Assembly: GCA_017473555.1 (NCBI GenBank)
Contig: JAFUKO010000045.1
Coordinates: 17,190 to 81,189 of the forward strand
Source of the DNA: Ruminococcus sp.
GTDB taxonomy: Bacteria; Bacillota; Clostridia; Oscillospirales; Acutalibacteraceae
Direction: 5' to 3'
Length of the DNA: 64,000 nucleotides
This document shows, piece by piece, positions 34,230 to 43,895 of this stretch. A program made the translations under genes and the position numbers. Positions within the stretch are counted from its first letter, which is position 1, and each line of letters starts with the position of its first letter. The notes under the pieces were generated by a model. The model had not been told where the DNA came from. It was given only the letters and a program-made list of their open reading frames with translations, and did not search any database.

Positions 34230-35513
34230 TCAAGTGTAATCATTAATAATAATATCCGTATCGAACGGTGTTAAAAGCATTGAGTTGTTGTCTGTATCTA
34301 TGACATCATACAACTCCATTAATCGGTCGATTCTGCTTTTTAATTCTTCTTTTGTATCAGCAACTATAAAAAATCTACAAGCAATCTGCTTCAAAGTACC
34401 ATAACCTGTAACAGTGTCCATATTTCTATAACTTGGGTTAACGGAAACCACGCCCTGTATCTGAGCAATTTCATCTAACCCTTTAAGCTCTTTTATCTGT
34501 CCTAGTTTAACAAGCGGAGATAATTTACAGCCGTACTTACCAGTTAACGGATCAGCTTTCTTTGACAAATCCTCTTCACTCATTTTACCTGTTAACGCAA
34601 AGTTTATCATAAGTTCTTTAGCATCAATGCCTGAAAACTCCTTTACGATGTAATGCTCCTGTGCACCATTCAATCTATAGCCCGGTTCGTAAAAACGAAC
34701 GCCACCATCTTCATCAATAAACGACTGAATAAACATAACTCCATTTTTTACACCGGTCTTAATGAACATATTCTTAACTTTTTCATCATTATCTTTTAGA
34801 TATTGCTTCGTGTGTTTAGAAGGAAATATATATGATGTAGGGAGCTGCGCAACACCATACTGTTCCTTATTTGTATATCTATCACACATACCTACACAGG
34901 TAGGCTGTCCATCCTGAAATACGTAATACACTACAACTTCTTGTCCGGTCATATATTTTTCAATGAGCAAACATTTACTTTTAGAAAACGACAGAGCTTT
35001 GTCAATACCTTCTCTAAGCTCATCAAAAGTCTTACAAACAGATATCCCCTTTGAACTGCAACTATCTACCGGCTTTACAACAACCGGAAGTGGTATTTCT
35101 TTCAACTCACTGGTGGAGTAATAATCACTAACAACATACTCATCTACTACCGGGACATCAAATTCTCTGCACATCTGCTTAAAATTCTTTTTGTCTGCAA
35201 AAAGCTCGAATAGTTTTTTATCACCGTAACAAGGAAAATTCATATCAGAACAAATTCTTTCGTATGACGGCATAAGTGCTTCAGCTACTCCAAGTAAAAC
35301 TGCATCTACGTTCTGTTCTTTTATTAATTCTTCAAGTTCCTCAACATTTGATGCATCAATATTACATGGTTGTGCAGCATATTGCTTAGCGTATGAATTT
35401 GGATCATAGTCGGTTACAATTGTATGTAATCCCATTTTATTTGCAGTTTTCACCAGACCTGCAGTTTCCGGATTAGCACCTAACACTAACACACTTTTCT
35501 TACCATTAATCAT
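34230..35513 (-). CDS. ATP-grasp ligase, second copy in operon
   Basis: A 427-residue ATP-grasp protein. It has KSVLVLGANPETAGLVKTANKMGL, a pre-grasp domain to ~110, ATP loop LPVVVKPVDSCSSKGISV (~146-163), LLIEKYMTGQEVVVYYV, and FIDEDGGVRFYEPGYRLNGAQEH with the metal ligands. A C-terminal β-domain (~330-427) resembles that of biotin carboxylase or PurK-like ligases. It is only distantly like the ATP-grasp at 27170, so it probably uses a different acid or acceptor. Its start overlaps the flippase gene by eight bases. Confidence 0.83.
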   Translation of the reverse strand: MINGKKSVLVLGANPETAGLVKTANKMGLHTIVTDYDPNSYAKQYAAQPCNIDASNVEELEELIKEQNVDAVLLGVAEALMPSYERICSDMNFPCYGDKKLFELFADKKNFKQMCREFDVPVVDEYVVSDYYSTSELKEIPLPVVVKPVDSCSSKGISVCKTFDELREGIDKALSFSKSKCLLIEKYMTGQEVVVYYVFQDGQPTCVGMCDRYTNKEQYGVAQLPTSYIFPSKHTKQYLKDNDEKVKNMFIKTGVKNGVMFIQSFIDEDGGVRFYEPGYRLNGAQEHYIVKEFSGIDAKELMINFALTGKMSEEDLSKKADPLTGKYGCKLSPLVKLGQIKELKGLDEIAQIQGVVSVNPSYRNMDTVTGYGTLKQIACRFFIVADTKEELKSRIDRLMELYDVIDTDNNSMLLTPFDTDIIINDYT

Positions 35514-36960
35514 TCTCTTTTTCCTTTCTTGCGGAAAACAACTTTCCGTTCAAAGACTTAAAATAATTGAAACTTTCAAGTTTGAATATAATCGAACCTA
35601 AGATATAAATCGCTACTCCAGCTACAAACTGAATTATCAGAGTAAGAATGTCATTAAGTCCTAAGTAACTAACAAAATATACGCTTGCACCCATGAAAAC
35701 AGCTAATCCCAGAGTCGGAATTATATCTTTGAGCTGCTCAAGATAACCGTATTTTAACAGCTTTTTATTTGGCCAGCTGTTGATAATCTGTGATAAAACA
35801 CTTTGCACTATCATACTCAGTGCTATAGCTTTTACACCAAACCACATTGATGCAAATAACAAAGCCATACCAACAACTTTCTTAGCAATCTCCAGTTTTA
35901 GGAACAAGTCACTTCTGCCAATAGCTTTTATAGCATTAAGATTTGCTGTATGTATCGGATAGAACATATATGTTACGCAGAATACTCTGAGATAAAATAC
36001 GCTTGGAAGCCATTTTTCCGTCAAGATAAGCCTGATTAACGGCTCAGCACAAAACGCCATTCCCATCATCAACGGAGCCAAAGCGTATGTGCTTGTCTTA
36101 ATAGCACGACGTGCCATACTCTTGACATGATCTATATTAGACTGCTCTTTTGACATCGAAGGAAACAGCACGCTGTCAATAGAGTCGTTAATTTTGTTCG
36201 TAATAAGATTTGGAAATTGCTTACCTTTGTTGTAGTATGCAAGGTCAGATGTTGAATACTTTTTACCAATAATAAGTGAACGAAGTTCGTTGTATACAGT
36301 GTCAAGAAGTCTGGAAACCAGTAACTTCCAGCCATATTTCAAAAGCCCCTTAAGTCTTTCCCACGAAAACATCAACTTAGGTCGCCATTTTACAGTAAGC
36401 CATAAAATCAAAGTACCTACAGCCAAATTGAAAAGGTTCTGTGCAACTAAAGCCCAAACTCCAAAGCCGGCATAAGCCATCCATATTCCCACAACCGCAG
36501 CACCTATTGTACCGCCAATAGTAGAAAAGAAAAACTTTTTAAAAAGCATATTTCGTGACACATAAGCCTGCTGGATATTTTTGACGCCTGAAATAATCAA
36601 CGTAAGGCTGATAACTCTGATAATAGCAGTTAACTCTTCAATTCCATAAAAAGTTGCTATTAACGGAGCCAAAAAAAACATCAATAAATAGAGCAGAACA
36701 CATACTGCAAAATTGAAGTAAAATACCGAAGAAAAGTCCAGGTCATCAGCATCTTTTTTCTGAATAAGAGCATTACCAAGACCACTATCAACAAAAACCT
36801 GAAGTATAGTGGTAAATACGGTAACAAGTGCTAGAACTCCGTAAACATCAGGATCGAGTATTCGAGCAAGAACAATAGAAACCACAAGGGTAACTGCCTG
36901 TGCCCCACAGCGTTCAAAAAAACGCCATAAAAAATTGATAAAAACTTTTAAACTACTCAT
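35506..36960 (-). CDS. Wzx-type repeat-unit flippase (MOP superfamily, WzxC-like)
   Basis: A 484-residue protein with about 12-14 membrane helices. The signature for the polysaccharide-transporter family is RFFERCGAQAVTLVVSIVLARILDPDVYGVLALV near the N-terminus, with SGLGNALIQKKDADDLDFSSVF and YYNKGKQFPNLI. It flips undecaprenyl-diphosphate-linked repeat units to the outer face of the membrane. With the Wzy-type gene at 40870 it defines the operon as a Wzx/Wzy system. Confidence 0.93.
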   Translation of the reverse strand: MSSLKVFINFLWRFFERCGAQAVTLVVSIVLARILDPDVYGVLALVTVFTTILQVFVDSGLGNALIQKKDADDLDFSSVFYFNFAVCVLLYLLMFFLAPLIATFYGIEELTAIIRVISLTLIISGVKNIQQAYVSRNMLFKKFFFSTIGGTIGAAVVGIWMAYAGFGVWALVAQNLFNLAVGTLILWLTVKWRPKLMFSWERLKGLLKYGWKLLVSRLLDTVYNELRSLIIGKKYSTSDLAYYNKGKQFPNLITNKINDSIDSVLFPSMSKEQSNIDHVKSMARRAIKTSTYALAPLMMGMAFCAEPLIRLILTEKWLPSVFYLRVFCVTYMFYPIHTANLNAIKAIGRSDLFLKLEIAKKVVGMALLFASMWFGVKAIALSMIVQSVLSQIINSWPNKKLLKYGYLEQLKDIIPTLGLAVFMGASVYFVSYLGLNDILTLIIQFVAGVAIYILGSIIFKLESFNYFKSLNGKLFSARKEKEND

Positions 36961-36968
36961 ATTCTCAT

Positions 36969-38789
36969 CTATTGTTGAATTAATCTACTTGGAACATAGA
37001 TCAAGAAATTCTCATCATCAAGATAAACTTCGTAATCTGTAAGAGTCAGCATATAATCAATAACCGCTAATTTTGCATCTGAGGTATCATGATCGTCGCC
37101 GCGTTGAATTTTGTTTATATGCGAAAGGACAATAATTGGATATATGCCCTCCTCTTTCTTCTTCTCAATCTCAGACAATAGGGATACCACGCTGACAGCA
37201 GGATAATCCACACACGGTTGTACATTTTCAAAGTAGTCGTGCTGAGGACCGATTACATATCCCAACGGAAAATATCCAAAAATAGCAACCTGAGCATCTG
37301 CAAACTGACTCTTTGACATTACTTCATAATACTCATTAAGCTGACTAGCTCTATTTTCTGTTGTTTTCATTCCATTGAGCACTGTAATTCTTTTATCTGT
37401 TCGGCTATTCATATCAGAATATTTTCCATCCATAAACGCTGACTGTGTATTTACAGTAACACCAGTAACCAGTTCACATATTATTATCAGAACTACACTG
37501 AAACAAAGTATATTTTTACACACAAAACCGACTTTCTGGTGTTTCAAATTAAGAAGTTCATAGTGTATGATATCTGACACCGCCATAAGCATTGTCAGAA
37601 CAATCATTCCCTGTAAAATGTTAATTCTGTTTAAACCCAAATCACTACCAAATATGCTACATAATGCAAGTAAAAATACTACCAGATATATGGTCCTGTG
37701 CTCAGGATTTTTACCTTTGAGCATAAAAATCATAAATAGTGATAAAAGCACCAGCGCCAGAGCGCTCACATACATCAAATTAACACGCATCTGTGTTCTG
37801 AACACAAATACAAACGCTACCTCTATCACAAAAAAAGCACAAACGCAAATCACTCTTCCGATATGTGAACTTCTGTTTCCGATGATAGTGCACAAAAACG
37901 CTATCAAAAGCATTGGAACTCCAAAAATACAAATATCCTTTACGGCTTTGAGAGTCTGCACTATGAGTGTTTTTATTATTCCCATTACCGAATGACCGCT
38001 CACTTCCTCTATTCCAAGAAAGTTTTCAATCTCCACTGATGATTTACCCAACAACAGATTAACATAAGACATGAAGCTCTCAATAACCTTATCAAAACCC
38101 ATATATATAATCATACAGATGAGTACAATAATCACTCCGATTACTGCACCGAAAAAGTAGTTAATCGATTGTTTAACGATAGTTTTTCTATCGTTCTTTG
38201 TCCATACCCCATAAGCTATTATTCCAAAAATCATTATACAGAACAAAATATTAGGCAAACGGACAAATGTATTCACACCACATAGAATGCCACTGACAAA
38301 TACCAGTGCGCATTTTTTCTTATAAATTCCCTTAATCAACAACAGTATCGATATAAGCAGTATCAGTTTAGTAAGTGGATAGTAGCTAAACAACGACTCT
38401 CCGCCAAGTGAGAAATAGCTGTGTGCAATTAAGGCGCCCAGTACAACAGCTGGTTTAACATACTCTTTAAAAATCAAGTACGCACACACATCAGTAGCAA
38501 CACACATCAACCAATATACCACCCTGAAAACCAGCAACTGATGAGACGGTAAGACTTCATATGCTATTCCACCGATAAGATTAGTCAGAAATGTGCCGAT
38601 ACCATTGATACCTAATCCACCGAAAACCTCCATATAATTTGTCAGGTTAAAACCGGTATCGGTATAATCTATACCTTTATTTACAAAAGGAAGTCTCAAC
38701 AGCACGAGTATCAGCCAAAGCACTGCAAGCAGTGCTTTGTTGTCTGCGAATTTATTCAGTTTTTGCGACAGACCAATAGTCTTTGTCAT
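36969..38789 (-). CDS. GT-C type membrane glycosyltransferase (candidate)
   Basis: A 606-residue protein with 10-12 membrane helices and an extracytoplasmic C-terminal part (~470-606). The first external loop after the first helix has the acidic GIDYTDTGFNLTNYMEVF, where GT-C enzymes place the metal/acid Asp. LRLPFVNKG and TFVRLPNILF lie in loops. Such proteins transfer a sugar from polyprenyl-phosphate outside the membrane. The operon contains a GtrB-like loader (28290) and an ArnE/F-like pair, so it could be the third part of that module. An unrelated membrane role cannot be excluded. Confidence 0.7.
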   Translation of the reverse strand: MTKTIGLSQKLNKFADNKALLAVLWLILVLLRLPFVNKGIDYTDTGFNLTNYMEVFGGLGINGIGTFLTNLIGGIAYEVLPSHQLLVFRVVYWLMCVATDVCAYLIFKEYVKPAVVLGALIAHSYFSLGGESLFSYYPLTKLILLISILLLIKGIYKKKCALVFVSGILCGVNTFVRLPNILFCIMIFGIIAYGVWTKNDRKTIVKQSINYFFGAVIGVIIVLICMIIYMGFDKVIESFMSYVNLLLGKSSVEIENFLGIEEVSGHSVMGIIKTLIVQTLKAVKDICIFGVPMLLIAFLCTIIGNRSSHIGRVICVCAFFVIEVAFVFVFRTQMRVNLMYVSALALVLLSLFMIFMLKGKNPEHRTIYLVVFLLALCSIFGSDLGLNRINILQGMIVLTMLMAVSDIIHYELLNLKHQKVGFVCKNILCFSVVLIIICELVTGVTVNTQSAFMDGKYSDMNSRTDKRITVLNGMKTTENRASQLNEYYEVMSKSQFADAQVAIFGYFPLGYVIGPQHDYFENVQPCVDYPAVSVVSLLSEIEKKKEEGIYPIIVLSHINKIQRGDDHDTSDAKLAVIDYMLTLTDYEVYLDDENFLIYVPSRLIQQ

Positions 38790-38827
38790 TGTTAATTCCT
38801 CTCATTTCCTGACAATCAGTTTATATC

Positions 38828-39781
38828 TTAGCCCCGCTGTTGCAAACGATAGACTAGTTTTGGGAATATACACCCTGCATATATACCAATTCTACGTTTG
38901 AAAGAAGACTGCCTGAAACACCTTGCCTTCTTTGCATCCTTATAACGTCCCTCGTATATCGCAATCTCGAAACTACGGAATTCAATTTCTCGCTCTATAA
39001 TCTCATCATACTTTTTATTAGTGTAATCATTGTACTCTCTAAGGAAACCGATTTTTTCTTTTCTGTGTTTAAGAAACTTTTCCTTATCCAATCCAACTCT
39101 TACAGTCCACGAATTTTCAGTAAATCTACGATAGCAGGACATATTCTTTTTTAGGTAGTAAATATCCTTTTGTGCTGCACAATACAAACGAATTATCATA
39201 TCCGAACAGCTCAACCCTAAAAAGCTTCGTTCAAAACCGGATAAACACTCAGCTCTTGCCATCATAGTCGCGTAATGAGGTACTTCAAGCTGATTGCCTA
39301 TCAGCTTTTCCATTGGTACAATGCCGTCACTATTAAGATCGTATCTATCTTCAAGTGTTTTGCCGTTTTTATCTACCATACTGTACGCATGACAACAGAT
39401 ACTATACTGGGGATTAGCCTGCATAAAATCATATTGTATCTGCAGTTTACACTTATCTGTCCAATAGTCATCGCCCTCACAAAAAGCAATGTACTCGCCT
39501 TGTGCTCTTTTAAGCTGAATCTCAGGAGTAATACTCACTCCCTGAGAATACTGATTGTTTTTCTGACAAATAGGTTTGATGATATCAGGGTACTTTTTCT
39601 CATACTCCCTGATTATTTCAGCTGTTGTGTCAGTAGATGCATCATCATGTACAAGTATCTCAAAAGGTACATTTACTTCCTGCATCAGAAAACTATCCAA
39701 CGCTTCAGCAATATATTTTTCATGATTAAAAGCGTTACATATTATGCTGATCTTTGGTTTTTGTGTTGCACTAGTGTTCAT
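38828..39781 (-). CDS. GT2 family glycosyltransferase
   Basis: A 317-residue cytoplasmic GT-A enzyme. It has KISIICNAFNHEKYIAEALDSFL (~9-31), ILVHDDASTDTTAEII, and the metal-binding EGDDYWTDKCKLQ (~100) that is typical of polysaccharide GT2 enzymes. A C-terminal basic helix region follows (KKARCFRQSSFKRRIGIY). It should add one sugar to the lipid-linked repeat unit. Donor unknown. Confidence 0.92.
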   Translation of the reverse strand: MNTSATQKPKISIICNAFNHEKYIAEALDSFLMQEVNVPFEILVHDDASTDTTAEIIREYEKKYPDIIKPICQKNNQYSQGVSITPEIQLKRAQGEYIAFCEGDDYWTDKCKLQIQYDFMQANPQYSICCHAYSMVDKNGKTLEDRYDLNSDGIVPMEKLIGNQLEVPHYATMMARAECLSGFERSFLGLSCSDMIIRLYCAAQKDIYYLKKNMSCYRRFTENSWTVRVGLDKEKFLKHRKEKIGFLREYNDYTNKKYDEIIEREIEFRSFEIAIYEGRYKDAKKARCFRQSSFKRRIGIYAGCIFPKLVYRLQQRG

Positions 39782-39789
39782 AATTCTTC

Positions 39790-40851
39790 TTACTTTCTTA
39801 GTTTAGAATAAACTCCATCCATATTGTTTCTAATAAAAAACAGTGTTGAATATGTTGCGACAGCTAATTTCGGACTTCTCATCTGATACAGCCTTTTAAA
39901 AATTTTCTGCAATTTATCCTGAGGAGAATATCCCTCCATATACCTGCTTAGCCCCTCGTCTTTAAAAACAACCTTCATCTGCTCGATTTTCTCTTTTTTA
40001 GAAAGATTAGAATTCTTTCTGAACATATTAGGTATACAAGAATGTACGTACTCGATATGGGTTTTAGCATATAACTCCATATATTCTTCATCGCCATCCA
40101 TGCCTAAGCTGCAGAATAACTCATATCTTCTTCTGGATAATTCTGTTACTATGCTGTATAAGCCCTTTTTATATCTCGAGCACAAAGACCCAACCCCATC
40201 TTTATAATAATTGTAAAGTGGTCGGTTAGTAACAGCAACATTCTTAACATAGTAGTAATACTTAATGACAAAATCCAGATCTTGTCCTGTTATAAACTGT
40301 TTTTCAAAGCGAATGTTATTTTTCTCAATAATGCTCCTGATGAAAATCTTGTTCCACAAATAGCAGAAACTTCTTGTTTGTTCCATCACATACAGCGCCC
40401 TGCTTCTATCTGATGTTATCCAAACTTCTTCTTCGATAGCCATTCTCTCATTATTGATTCTGCTACCGTCACTTGCAAACTCTATATAGTGATTGCAACA
40501 TACCATATCAATATCATCATTGCCTTTAATAAGCCCGAGCAACTCATCTAGCATCTCAGGCACGATTGTATCGTCTGCATCTACAAAAATAATATACTCA
40601 CCGGTAGCTACATCGAGACCCGCATTACGTGTTTCGCCGGCACCACTATTCTCTTTATCAATTACTCTGACGCGGGCATCTTTTGAGGCATACTCTTTGC
40701 AAACAGCAAGGCTATTATCTGTAGAACCATCATTAACAAGTATGAGTTCAAAATCGTCATTCGTTTGTACAAGAATACTCTCAATGCATGTTTTTAAACG
40801 TTCCTCTGCGTTATACACCGGAACAATTACAGAAACTTTCGGACTACTCAT
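39790..40851 (-). CDS. GT2 family glycosyltransferase
   Basis: A 353-residue GT-A enzyme, read from ATG 40851 with AAAGGTGTGTTT before it; a GTG two codons earlier is possible. N-terminal motifs are VSVIVPVYNAEERLKTCIESIL, LILVNDGSTDNSLAVC, NSGAGETRNAGLDVATGEYIIF and VDADDTIV (DxD near 90-95). The C-terminal third is helical and basic. It should build the repeat unit together with the other GT2 and GT4 enzymes of the operon. Confidence 0.93.
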   Translation of the reverse strand: MSSPKVSVIVPVYNAEERLKTCIESILVQTNDDFELILVNDGSTDNSLAVCKEYASKDARVRVIDKENSGAGETRNAGLDVATGEYIIFVDADDTIVPEMLDELLGLIKGNDDIDMVCCNHYIEFASDGSRINNERMAIEEEVWITSDRSRALYVMEQTRSFCYLWNKIFIRSIIEKNNIRFEKQFITGQDLDFVIKYYYYVKNVAVTNRPLYNYYKDGVGSLCSRYKKGLYSIVTELSRRRYELFCSLGMDGDEEYMELYAKTHIEYVHSCIPNMFRKNSNLSKKEKIEQMKVVFKDEGLSRYMEGYSPQDKLQKIFKRLYQMRSPKLAVATYSTLFFIRNNMDGVYSKLRK

Positions 40852-40869
40852 AAACACACCTTTACTCCA

Positions 40870-42090
40870 TTATTGCTTATCTAAATTCATATTTTTCTCG
40901 TATATGTATGAATCCCTCAACCCTAATGATATCCATAAGTAAAACGCTGATGCTCCAGGTCCGAGGGGAGGATAACCTTCCATAACAGAAATTACTACAA
41001 AAAACAGCGACAAATATTTCGCTAGTTCAAATAGAACATATCTAACATCATCTTTTTCTATGTCAGTTGTATTCTTTTTAAAACCAAAAATTACTGAAAA
41101 TAACTTTCCATAGGCATAAGGTATAATAAATACTCCCAAAAGTAATCCACCTGATCTTAATACATTAATTGGGAAACAATCAATGTATGCCCATGCACCT
41201 AAGCCAATCAGCGGATGCTCTAAAAAGTCTTTTATAGACTCCACATAAAGGCTTGGTCGTCCACTCAAAATAATATCCGCATCAGTGATTTCAACTGAAG
41301 TATATCGATGGTCACCTATAATAAACTCTTGGAATAGTTCATATCCTTTTTCCGTTGTGGTAACAAACATAAAGACGATATATACAGAGAGTGCAAATAT
41401 CAAATATACATAAAAAGGCCTTTTTTTCTGAAAAATTGCAAATACTAAAACAACGATAATTGCAATAAAAGGTGTTCGTGAGTGTAAATCAAACAGCGTA
41501 AATATTGCAAAAACAGCAAATATATAACCAAGTACTCTTATTATTAAGTTCTTTGTTATCCTAGGTACAATCAGTATTTCCAGCAGAATACCAAGACCCA
41601 TAATCTGTCCTGACATGTTTTTAGTTTCAGATCTTGTATCCTGCAATAAAACATAAAGAGATAAAGTAAAAATTATATGTGCAACTATATACGAAATTAT
41701 CATACCGTAAACAATATTTTTCTTCCTGTTACACGGAAGATTGTAACCGATAAAATAAAAAACTACACAATATAATAAATATCCAGCTACGCCCATACCG
41801 TTAGTCCTATATAGTCCACTTAAATACAAGACCTTGATTAGTATGTATGCATATAAATACACAGCTAACATATACAGGAGTGTATAATTGATCCTCATGT
41901 CACTGGTCATAAATAACAGTACAGCCAACACTGCCCAGAGTCCATACATAACCATTGTACATAAATTTGCTATGCTCTGATTTGAACAAAAGGATAGTGC
42001 TGAAACTATAATCGCTAAATAAAAAACAATATCTCTTAGTGTCAATCCACCGAATATTAACCTATCCTCGTGCTTAGTTAACGTGTCCAT
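40870..42090 (-). CDS. Wzy-type O-antigen/polysaccharide polymerase
   Basis: A 406-residue protein with about 11-12 membrane helices and one large external loop around residues 245-300. That loop has TTTEKGYELFQEF and SGRPSLYVESIKDFLEHPLIGLGAWAY; the HPLIGLG motif is characteristic of Wzy/WaaL-type proteins. It polymerises flipped repeat units at the outer face of the membrane. It lies in the middle of the glycosyltransferase genes, as is usual. Confidence 0.88.
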   Translation of the reverse strand: MDTLTKHEDRLIFGGLTLRDIVFYLAIIVSALSFCSNQSIANLCTMVMYGLWAVLAVLLFMTSDMRINYTLLYMLAVYLYAYILIKVLYLSGLYRTNGMGVAGYLLYCVVFYFIGYNLPCNRKKNIVYGMIISYIVAHIIFTLSLYVLLQDTRSETKNMSGQIMGLGILLEILIVPRITKNLIIRVLGYIFAVFAIFTLFDLHSRTPFIAIIVVLVFAIFQKKRPFYVYLIFALSVYIVFMFVTTTEKGYELFQEFIIGDHRYTSVEITDADIILSGRPSLYVESIKDFLEHPLIGLGAWAYIDCFPINVLRSGGLLLGVFIIPYAYGKLFSVIFGFKKNTTDIEKDDVRYVLFELAKYLSLFFVVISVMEGYPPLGPGASAFYLWISLGLRDSYIYEKNMNLDKQ

Positions 42091-42109
42091 TTTTCACCCT
42101 ACACTTGAC

Positions 42110-43210
42110 TTAACCTATTTTTTGCTTAATAACTTCCAAATGTGATTTTACTACACTTTCGATAGTCCAGGAGCTAATCTTATCAAGATTGTTAATTGCC
42201 ATTTTTGTTCTCAGTTCTTCATTGTCCAACAAATGTGACAATTTAGCTCCCAGCTCTTCGACAGACTCAGTTTTAACTATATAACCGTTTATATCATTAT
42301 CTATCAGTTCTAATCCTGCTACACAATTATCGGTTGTAATTACCGGTAATCCATTCGCCATTGCTTCATTGATGACTAGTCCCCATATATCTTCTCTTGT
42401 AGGCAAAACAAAAATATCAGATGCCTTATAGTACTTAAAGATAGTCTCTTTATTTTTAAAACCAATAATTGATATTCCTTTTATATTGTGTTCTGAAATA
42501 TACTCTAGATAGCTCTGTTCTTCATACCCGCCACCAATCAGTAATAATGTGGCTTTATCCCCAATCTCTTTCCAAGCTTTAACTAAAATATCAAAGCCCT
42601 TTCTAGGAATAAACTGTCCTATAGATAAAACAACTAATCCATCAGGTATGCATAACTCATCGCGTAATTCTGCTTTCTCTTTTTCAGATACAATTTCTGA
42701 TAAAATATCATGGTCAGACAATGATGTAAAATTATGCTTAAATATTCTTTCTTTCTTAACACCGTAACTGCTGAAATACTCAACACCCTGCTCACCACTT
42801 GCAAAGCAGGCACAGGCTCCTTTAAAGATAAATCTCTTGATCATATCTTTAACCAAGTGTTTTTTACGAATAGCTCCATCACAGTTAACGAAATACGGAA
42901 CACCTTTCATTCTACAAGCAATCTCTGCTTTAAGCGCAGGTGTTGTTAACGGATCATAGGATACAACAAATTTATATTTCTTGATATTCTTGAGAGCGTG
43001 CTTAAACTTCTTGTTCGACTCCTCCGAATTCAATACATCAAATGCTATATCTCCGCTTGTTCCAAACCACTCTTTATTTCTGTCCTCGTTTTTATTAGTA
43101 TCAAAGAAAATATCCAGATCATATTCTTCTGCGAGACCTCTGAAAACTGCAATTCTATACGGAGCCGGATATGATCCTAATACCAATACTCTATACTTAC
43201 TCTTGCTCAA
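42110..43210 (-). CDS. GT4 family glycosyltransferase
   Basis: A 366-residue GT-B enzyme starting at TTG 43210, supported by AAAGGG at 8 bases. The N-domain opens YRVLVLGSYPAPYRIAVFRGLAEEY. The C-domain has VVLSIGQFIPRKGFDILVKAW (~195), LLIGGGYEEQSYLEYI, and the EX7E motif in VLPTREDIWGLVINEAMANGLPVITTD (~280-306). It is a retaining glycosyltransferase acting in the cytoplasm on the growing repeat unit. Confidence 0.93.
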   Translation of the reverse strand: MSKSKYRVLVLGSYPAPYRIAVFRGLAEEYDLDIFFDTNKNEDRNKEWFGTSGDIAFDVLNSEESNKKFKHALKNIKKYKFVVSYDPLTTPALKAEIACRMKGVPYFVNCDGAIRKKHLVKDMIKRFIFKGACACFASGEQGVEYFSSYGVKKERIFKHNFTSLSDHDILSEIVSEKEKAELRDELCIPDGLVVLSIGQFIPRKGFDILVKAWKEIGDKATLLLIGGGYEEQSYLEYISEHNIKGISIIGFKNKETIFKYYKASDIFVLPTREDIWGLVINEAMANGLPVITTDNCVAGLELIDNDINGYIVKTESVEELGAKLSHLLDNEELRTKMAINNLDKISSWTIESVVKSHLEVIKQKIG

Positions 43211-43244
43211 ACTAGCAACCCTTTCGTTTTAAAAATCAAAGTAG

Positions 43245-43895
43245 TTATACACTGTTATTTTGTTTCACTATACTTAAGAACGCCTCGACATCTGTAAAGC
43301 TGTCAGCAAGACGACTGATCTCATCATCCGACTTTTCCCACCATTTACTGGAAACCAGCTCTTCGATTACATCATCATCAAAACGCTTTTTAATCAATCT
43401 AGCCGGGTTACCTGCCCATACTTCATAAGGGCCGATATTTTTAGTAAGTACTGAGCCCATACCCAAAACCGCACCATCAGCGATTGTAACTCCAGCCTTT
43501 ATCTTACAGCCTTCGCCAATCCACACATCGTTTCCGATATATGTTTCGTTGAAAGCTTCAAATTCGTGTCGGGAAAAATTCTTCTTCAATATATTATCCA
43601 TACCATGGAATACAGAAGAAGTTGAAACCCAATTTATAGGGTGAGAAGAGCCTCCTACGTAACAATTACCCGCAATAGATGTAAAATTACCTATATGTGC
43701 GTTTGTAACAAAGGTCTTTCTTCCAATGTAAGAATATTTTCCTATCTCGCTTCTATAAAACTTAGCCCCACCACAGATAGCAGCATGCTTATCCACCTTA
43801 CTGTCTTGAAGTGCTACAGAAAGTGCTATCTTTGTAAACAAAAATCTATATGGCAGAGAAATAAGGTTCTTAATAAAAACAATAAATCTTCTCAT
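43245..43895 (-). CDS. CatB/NodL-like hexapeptide-repeat acyltransferase
   Basis: A 216-residue left-handed β-helix acetyltransferase. Hexapeptide turns run through IGKYSYIGRKTFVTNAHIGNFTSIAGNCYVG-type repeats, then VWIGEGCKIKAGVTIADGAVLGMGSVL. The probable catalytic His is in GGSSHPINWVSTSSVFHG (~83-100). NIGPYEVWAGNPARLIKKRF closes the helix as in CatB. It probably transfers acetyl from acetyl-CoA to a sugar hydroxyl or amine. It starts by TAATG overlap with the upstream GT2 gene. Confidence 0.9.
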   Translation of the reverse strand: MRRFIVFIKNLISLPYRFLFTKIALSVALQDSKVDKHAAICGGAKFYRSEIGKYSYIGRKTFVTNAHIGNFTSIAGNCYVGGSSHPINWVSTSSVFHGMDNILKKNFSRHEFEAFNETYIGNDVWIGEGCKIKAGVTIADGAVLGMGSVLTKNIGPYEVWAGNPARLIKKRFDDDVIEELVSSKWWEKSDDEISRLADSFTDVEAFLSIVKQNNSV

